A stretch of 38,496 nt of DNA from JAKANT01 sp035502095. Its GTDB lineage: Bacteria; Pseudomonadota; Gammaproteobacteria; Burkholderiales; Burkholderiaceae_F. Location of the stretch: positions 1 to 38,496 of the forward strand of contig DATJUX010000042.1 of the NCBI GenBank assembly GCA_035502095.1. Reading direction: 5' to 3'. The position numbers were made by a program, and so were the translations under genes. Of this stretch, positions 34,465-38,496 are shown piece after piece. Within the stretch, counting starts at the first letter, position 1; the number at the start of each line of letters is the position of its first letter. The notes under the pieces are model-generated. The model searched no databases, was not told the origin of the DNA, and saw only the letters and a program-made list of their open reading frames with translations.

Positions 34465-36105
34465 CTATCCTTCCACCCGCCGCGACAGCACCCCTGCCGC
34501 CCTTTCCGACAACACGACGATCAGCTTCATCGATGCGCGCGTCATCCCCACGAACAGCTTCCGCTGCATCAGGTCGTCCAGCTCCCCGAAATCCACCTCG
34601 GTCAGGATCACGCACGGCGCCGCCTGTCCCTTGAACCGATACACGGTCTCGATCAGCAGGTCCCCGTCGGAAAACTCGGGTGCTCCGAGCAGGTCGTACC
34701 GCCCGGTGAACGAGCGCAGCACGTGCGGTCCGATGCGATCGAAGTGCATCAGGTACGACCGGTCACGCCCGCTGAACGTGACGAGCGCGATATCGCTCTT
34801 GCGAAACCCGGCCTGCAGGGCGAGCGAGACCGCACGCTTGGTCGCTTCGAGCAGTCCCGGGTCGCCCGTGTAGGTCAGCAGCTCGACGTTCGCTCCGGCG
34901 ATCGGGCTCGCGGCCTCGATCCTGCGCCGTGGATCGAGCAGGCGATTGAGGTAAGCGAGCACATCGCGCGGACTGCGATAGTTGGTGTCCGCGTGCAGCG
35001 TCACCCAGCCGTGCAGGTCGACCGCCGGCCGCCCGTAGAGGTTCTGCATCGGATCCTCGAGCCACCACGCGCGGCCTTCGTATTTCAGGCGCGCGAGCAA
35101 GGGCGCGACCCAGGCCGCGGCGAAATCCTGCCCTTCGTCGACGATGAGATCGTCCACACGCTCCTCTTCGCGCACCGGGAGCTGAGCGAAGCGCCGCTCG
35201 AGCTCTTCGAACGCCGCCGGGCCGGCAAACTCGAGTCGCTCGCCGGCGGCGCGCAGGCGGCGATCACATAGCTGATGGAACGTCGCGATCTCGACTTCCG
35301 CCGGTGCGACACGCGCCAGGTGATCGGCGAGCGGCCGGTTGAAGCAGACGTAGAGCGCGCGCCGGCCGGCGCGTGCGGCATCAGCGAGCACCGCAAGCGC
35401 GAGCTGGGTCTTGCCCGACCCTGCCGTGCCCATCACGCGCAGCCGGAAAGGATCGAAGTCGAGCCTGCGAGCCCACGTCGCAAGCCCGCCCGAGAGGCGC
35501 GTGACGAGCTGCTCGGCCTGGCCGAGCATCGCGCTGGCATCGGGCACCAGCCGCAACTCATCGGCGAAGAACGCGCGCAGCCTGCGCGCCAGCGACTCGC
35601 GCGCCGTCGCCGGCGGCAACGCTTCGACGATCGTTGTGCACAAGCGATCGTGGCGCGTCGCATCGACGATGCGTTCGGGGGGAACGCCGGCCGTCCCCGG
35701 ATTCCGCACCGTGTAGTCCGGGCAGTACAGCAGGTAGTCGATCGTGGTCGGCTCGCCCTGCAGCACCGGCGCGAGGCGCTTCTGCAGGTTTTCCAGCGTG
35801 CGCCCGAGTTGCACGGCGACGCTCTTCCCGCCGCCCGCGTAGACCTTGAGCAGGCCGTCCGCGGTCTCGCTGAGGAAGCCGGACTTCTGCTCGACGAGCA
35901 GGATGCGTGCGTCCGCGCTGACGATCACGAAGTCGATCTCGCCGAACGCCGCTCGCTCGTGCCCGACGCGCGTCCAGTGCACGCCGTGAAAGACGGTCAG
36001 CCGATCGGGCAGGCCGGCTTCGAGCAGGGCAAGTGTCTCGATCTCCCGCGCCGCCGCGCCCGTGCGTTCGAGCGTGCGCCAGTCGGAGGGAAAAATCTTC
36101 GCCAT
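34465..36105 (-). CDS. NERD-domain SF1 (UvrD-like) helicase
   Basis: A 546-residue protein. Residues about 20-130 form a nuclease-related (NERD) domain, with GEIDFVIV (D58) and LLVEQKSG (E72, K74), the PD-(D/E)xK-type residues. The helicase part has Walker A GTAGSGKT (226-233), Walker B/DEGQD in LIVDEGQDFAAAW (323-327), NYRSP motif IV (375-379), a motif V-like segment TVYRFKGQAAPCVI and motif VI FVGMTRASMKLIVV. It would couple ATP-driven DNA movement to cleavage. The ATG at 36105 is used; the TTG just before it is an alternative. It lies 33 bases after the WYL regulator stop and 91 bases before the nuclease gene. Confidence 0.88.
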   Translation of the reverse strand: MAKIFPSDWRTLERTGAAAREIETLALLEAGLPDRLTVFHGVHWTRVGHERAAFGEIDFVIVSADARILLVEQKSGFLSETADGLLKVYAGGGKSVAVQLGRTLENLQKRLAPVLQGEPTTIDYLLYCPDYTVRNPGTAGVPPERIVDATRHDRLCTTIVEALPPATARESLARRLRAFFADELRLVPDASAMLGQAEQLVTRLSGGLATWARRLDFDPFRLRVMGTAGSGKTQLALAVLADAARAGRRALYVCFNRPLADHLARVAPAEVEIATFHQLCDRRLRAAGERLEFAGPAAFEELERRFAQLPVREEERVDDLIVDEGQDFAAAWVAPLLARLKYEGRAWWLEDPMQNLYGRPAVDLHGWVTLHADTNYRSPRDVLAYLNRLLDPRRRIEAASPIAGANVELLTYTGDPGLLEATKRAVSLALQAGFRKSDIALVTFSGRDRSYLMHFDRIGPHVLRSFTGRYDLLGAPEFSDGDLLIETVYRFKGQAAPCVILTEVDFGELDDLMQRKLFVGMTRASMKLIVVLSERAAGVLSRRVEG

Positions 36106-36138
36106 CAACGAGAGTCTCTGTCCCTACCCCGCTGCCCA

Positions 36139-37113
36139 TCACTTCTCATACACCTTGCGCGCCGCCGCCAGCCTCGCCACCACCTTCCTCCGCAGCTCCG
36201 CCGGCCCGATCACCTCGACATTCTCCCCGTGCCGCAAGATATCCATCTCGATCTCGTTCGACTGCGAATACGGCACCCTGAGTTCGAACCGCCCGTCCGC
36301 AAGATCCCGTGTGCGCTGCGCTTCGTGCCAGAGTTCGGAGCGCACCCAGCGTGCCGCTTCCTGCGAGAAAACGAGCGTTGCCCAGTGCAGGTCCTTGCCG
36401 CGGTAGATGCCATATCCGCCCGCCGTCTGCTCGTCGACCTGGCGCAGCGAGACGTCTTTCGCCTTCGCCTCGGTGAGCACGGCGTTCTCGATCGAATCGA
36501 GCGCGAACATGCGAATGCCGTCCGACGCGTGGCACCACCCGTCCAGGTACCAGTTGTTGCGATAGTGCACCAGGCGTTGCGGCGAGACTTCGCGCGTCGA
36601 GCGCTGGTTGCGGGAGCGCGTGAAATAGTCGATGCGGATGCGCCGTCGCGACATCAAGGCCCGGCCGACGAGTTCGAACCACTGCACGACCACGCGTCGC
36701 CGCTGCGACGGGACGATCTTTACCCGGCGGATCACTTCCTGAGCGGGTGCGGCGTCGCTTTCGAGTGCCCGTTCGAGACGCGCGAGCAGCGGCTTGATTC
36801 GCGTGCCCACCACGCCGCCGGGATCGAGCGAATCGAGCATCTGGTGCATCGAAATCAGGGCGAGGATCTCGTCGGCGGAGAACCACAGCCCGGGAAGGTG
36901 GAAGCGCGGCCCGACGCCTGGTTTGTCGAAGCGGTAGCCGCCGGCGTCGCGGTCGAAGACGATCGGCGCATGGAGGCGCTCGCGCATGAATGCGAGGTCA
37001 CGCTTCAACGTCGCCAGGGAGATCTCGAGCTCGCGTTGCAGTTCGCGCACCGCGACCACGCCGCGGTCGGTGATCAGCTCGTTGATGCGATAGAAACGTT
37101 CGGTGGCGTTCAT
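36139..37113 (-). CDS. WYL-domain transcriptional regulator
   Basis: A 324-residue regulator. Residues 1-60 are a DeoR/HTH_11-type winged helix (NATERFYRINELITDRGVVA, then LQRELEISLATLKRDLAFMRE). The WYL domain (about 140-215) has RIDYFTRS, SPQRLVHYRNNWYLDGWCH and RMFALDSIENA; a WCX-type C-terminal extension follows. WYL proteins bind nucleic acid or nucleotide ligands and commonly repress phage-defence operons such as BREX and CBASS. The ATG at 37113 is 29 bases after the DUF1275 stop and has no obvious Shine-Dalgarno. It is the first of three closely spaced genes with the helicase and nuclease. Confidence 0.9.
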   Translation of the reverse strand: MNATERFYRINELITDRGVVAVRELQRELEISLATLKRDLAFMRERLHAPIVFDRDAGGYRFDKPGVGPRFHLPGLWFSADEILALISMHQMLDSLDPGGVVGTRIKPLLARLERALESDAAPAQEVIRRVKIVPSQRRRVVVQWFELVGRALMSRRRIRIDYFTRSRNQRSTREVSPQRLVHYRNNWYLDGWCHASDGIRMFALDSIENAVLTEAKAKDVSLRQVDEQTAGGYGIYRGKDLHWATLVFSQEAARWVRSELWHEAQRTRDLADGRFELRVPYSQSNEIEMDILRHGENVEVIGPAELRRKVVARLAAARKVYEK

Positions 37114-37142
37114 GGGCGGCGGCAGGATATTCGACCCGCGTT

Positions 37143-37790
37143 TCAGGCTGCGCGGCTTTTCTTCCAGTACGTCCAGCTCACCACGAGCACGATCGCCGCC
37201 GACGCCAGCAGCGGCGCGTTGGTCGTTTTCAGCAGGAACACGGCGAGCACCGCGCCGAAGGCGTACGACAGCCACGTCGTGCCAAGCAACGTGGCCGGCG
37301 GAGCCTTGTCTGCATTCATGGCGCTCTTCGGGCCTGCGATGAAATCGAGCGCGGCTTCGCCCAAGCGCGCCAGCGTGCTGGTCACCACCACCGTGCTGAC
37401 CGTAACGCCGCCGAACCTGCTGATCGCGGTTGCCTGGATGCCCATCGCGCAGGCGACCAGGTCGACCGCGAAAGGAAGCTTCGGATCGACCAGCGCAGAG
37501 ACGGCGAGCAGCACGACTTCGAGCAGCAGCGGGAGCCAGGCATTCGCGGCGACCCGCAGCAGCAGCCGGCCGAGCATCGCGCCGGCGAAGAATGCGACGA
37601 ACACCGAGGCCCGGTCGAGTGCCGTCCAGTAGTCGGCGGTTGCGAGCGACATCCCGGTCAGGACCGTGTTGCCGGTCATGTTGGCGGCGAACACGCCGGA
37701 ATGGACATAGCCGATCGCATCGGCCATACCGCATGCGACGCAAAGGAGCGCCGCAGCGCTCGCGTCGCTGTGAATCCAGCGCGTGACCAA
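37143..37790 (-). CDS. DUF1275 (YoaK-like) inner-membrane protein
   Basis: A 215-residue membrane protein with about six hydrophobic helices. CGMADAIGYVHSGVFAANMTGNTVLTG at the N-terminus is the DUF1275 hallmark, and the second half holds MGIQATAISRFGGVTVSTVVVTSTLARLGE, also typical. Members are of unknown function, sometimes called YoaK. The start is TTG at 37790, supported by a perfect AGGAGG five bases upstream; the longer frame to 38096 contains no helix-like sequence. It precedes the WYL gene closely, so transcription may continue through. Confidence 0.86.
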   Translation of the reverse strand: MVTRWIHSDASAAALLCVACGMADAIGYVHSGVFAANMTGNTVLTGMSLATADYWTALDRASVFVAFFAGAMLGRLLLRVAANAWLPLLLEVVLLAVSALVDPKLPFAVDLVACAMGIQATAISRFGGVTVSTVVVTSTLARLGEAALDFIAGPKSAMNADKAPPATLLGTTWLSYAFGAVLAVFLLKTTNAPLLASAAIVLVVSWTYWKKSRAA

Positions 37791-37853
37791 GTCGCCCTCC
37801 TCCCGCCCGATCGCGCCGCGCGCGGCGGGCGTGGTAGTCGTGCCGCGCAGTTT

Positions 37854-37865
37854 GCGACATGTCGC
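37854..37865. promoter_or_regulatory. Perfect 12-base palindrome upstream of the DUF1275 gene
   Basis: GCGACATGTCGC is an exact palindrome 64 bases before the TTG start. A second inverted pair, CGAAGTG (37873-37879) and CACTTCG (37905-37911), lies just beyond. Either could be an operator for the downstream minus-strand genes; no protein is identified. Confidence 0.35.
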
Positions 37866-38018
37866 GAGCGGCCGAAGTGTTCGATAGCCGGAATCGACGA
37901 TGTGCACTTCGATCGCCGGAGCATTCGCGAGGCGGACCGTCTCTTGGGCGCCACCGGCGGCACGGCGTTGCACCGACCTGGGCACGCCGCGCGGCGCCTT
38001 CCGCAGGGAGCGTTCAGG

Positions 38019-38024
38019 TAATAT
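38019..38024 (+). promoter_or_regulatory. Possible -10 element of the tRNA-Phe promoter
   Basis: TAATAT lies 14 bases before the tRNA 5' end, matching the -10 consensus at four to five positions and placed for a start near 38031. No clean -35 is seen at 17 bases (CTTCCG at 15 bases is weak). Confidence 0.45.
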
Positions 38025-38038
38025 CGCGCGCTCGCGAA

Positions 38039-38114
<76 letters not shown>

Positions 38115-38150
38115 AACACTTCAAGCACTTACATCACCTCTGCAGCCCGC

Positions 38151-38175
38151 GCAAAAGTCCTTGCGGGACTTTTGC
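38151..38175. terminator. Inverted repeat between tRNA-Phe and the integrase gene
   Basis: GCAAAAGTCC (38151-38160) and GGACTTTTGC (38166-38175) form a perfect 10-bp stem with a five-base loop, and GCGGGACT is repeated directly at 38163 and 38174. It lies just after the integrase stop, so it may end that transcript; it may also be part of the attachment region. No long T-run follows. Confidence 0.45.
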
Positions 38176-38180
38176 GGGAC

Positions 38181-38496
38181 TCACCTCGCAAGCCTCCGTT
38201 TTAGAACAACAAGTTCGGGCTTCCGTCCGCCGCTGCCGCACACACGGTCCGCTGCCTCGATGAGTTTCGAGAGTTCGGCGGCCGAGTAGTGCGTGGTGAT
38301 GCGCGAAGAGCGGTGCCCGAGCAGATCCTGCCGGTCTTCAAAGCTCACGCCCGCGGCGCGCAGACGGCGCCCGAACGTGTGCTTCAAGTCGTGGACCCTG
38401 ACCTGCGGCAGACCCGCCGCTTCCCTTGCATGCAACCATCCCTTGTTCAGCATGCGCGTGGTGGGTTTGCCCTTGTACGTGAACACGTGTGTGGCG
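38181..38496 (-). CDS. Tyrosine recombinase / phage-type integrase, C-terminal part (runs off the window)
   Basis: The last 105 or so residues of a tyrosine recombinase. The catalytic C-terminus shows VHDLKHTFGRRLRAAGV (HxxK/R box, here HDLKH instead of the more usual HDLRH), LLGHRSS (conserved histidine) and the nucleophile Y in ITTHYS. The frame stays open to the window edge (ATHVFTYKGKP), so the N-terminal DNA-binding domains lie beyond 38496. The gene points at tRNA-Phe and ends 66 bases from it, typical of a genomic island or prophage inserted in a tRNA 3' end. The rest of the element should lie to the right. Confidence 0.9.
   Translation of the reverse strand, partial: ATHVFTYKGKPTTRMLNKGWLHAREAAGLPQVRVHDLKHTFGRRLRAAGVSFEDRQDLLGHRSSRITTHYSAAELSKLIEAADRVCGSGGRKPELVVLKRRLAR

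Noticed and set aside
35275..37632. A 785-codon plus-strand frame opposite the WYL and helicase genes
   Set aside because: Low-complexity Arg/Ala/Asp sequence without domains; the opposite strand encodes clear families.

Overview
The window is a chromosomal segment of a high-GC betaproteobacterium, probably Burkholderiales-like. The left edge holds the 5' third of a 16S rRNA gene with betaproteobacterial signature sequence, on the minus strand and running off the window. The order rpe-gph-trpE and the cluster of a UbiH-like monooxygenase, dsbC, mltA and apaG also fit that group. Genes are tightly packed, GC-rich throughout, and often start with GTG or TTG. No phylogeny could be run, so genus-level placement is not attempted.

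Region by region: (1) 1-830, 16S rRNA 5' part, leader with boxA and a strong sigma70-type rrn promoter. (2) 829-4633, an enoyl-CoA hydratase and a 1002-residue PAS/GAF/GGDEF/EAL c-di-GMP protein, both minus strand. (3) 4867-12861, plus strand: AcuI-type reductase, a Tat-exported two-subunit IorAB-type molybdenum hydroxylase, a methyltransferase-fold protein with a signal peptide, an APC permease, a MocA-like cytidylyltransferase and an SGNH hydrolase. (4) 12925-16971, M61 PDZ peptidase, ung and an MFS transporter. (5) 16982-24368, minus strand: rpe, gph, a short Trp-rich leader peptide, then trpE-ltaE-trpG-(LprI-like)-trpD-(ABM)-trpC. (6) 24418-28151, apaG, a 35-residue membrane protein, mltA, dsbC and a UbiH-family monooxygenase. 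(7) 28311-31272, a frameshifted hybrid histidine kinase followed by an intact NarX/DegS-type kinase and a LuxR-type response regulator. (8) 31414-32718, a parallel beta-helix lipoprotein. (9) 32808-37790, minus strand: a DUF1275 membrane protein, a WYL regulator, a NERD/SF1 helicase and a coiled-coil PD-(D/E)xK nuclease. (10) 38039-38496, tRNA-Phe(GAA) with the 3' end of a tyrosine recombinase gene pointing at it, the edge of an integrated element.

The two most interesting items are the tryptophan operon and the nuclease cluster. The trp genes are preceded by an uncatalogued-looking 29-codon reading frame with four Trp codons, a candidate attenuator. They are also interleaved with three genes that are not part of the classical pathway: threonine aldolase, a secreted LprI-like protein and an ABM-fold protein. 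The WYL-helicase-nuclease set combines a regulator type common in anti-phage loci with two proteins that each carry PD-(D/E)xK-like nuclease motifs, close to a tRNA/integrase boundary. It is a plausible undescribed DNA-processing or defence module, but function is inference only.
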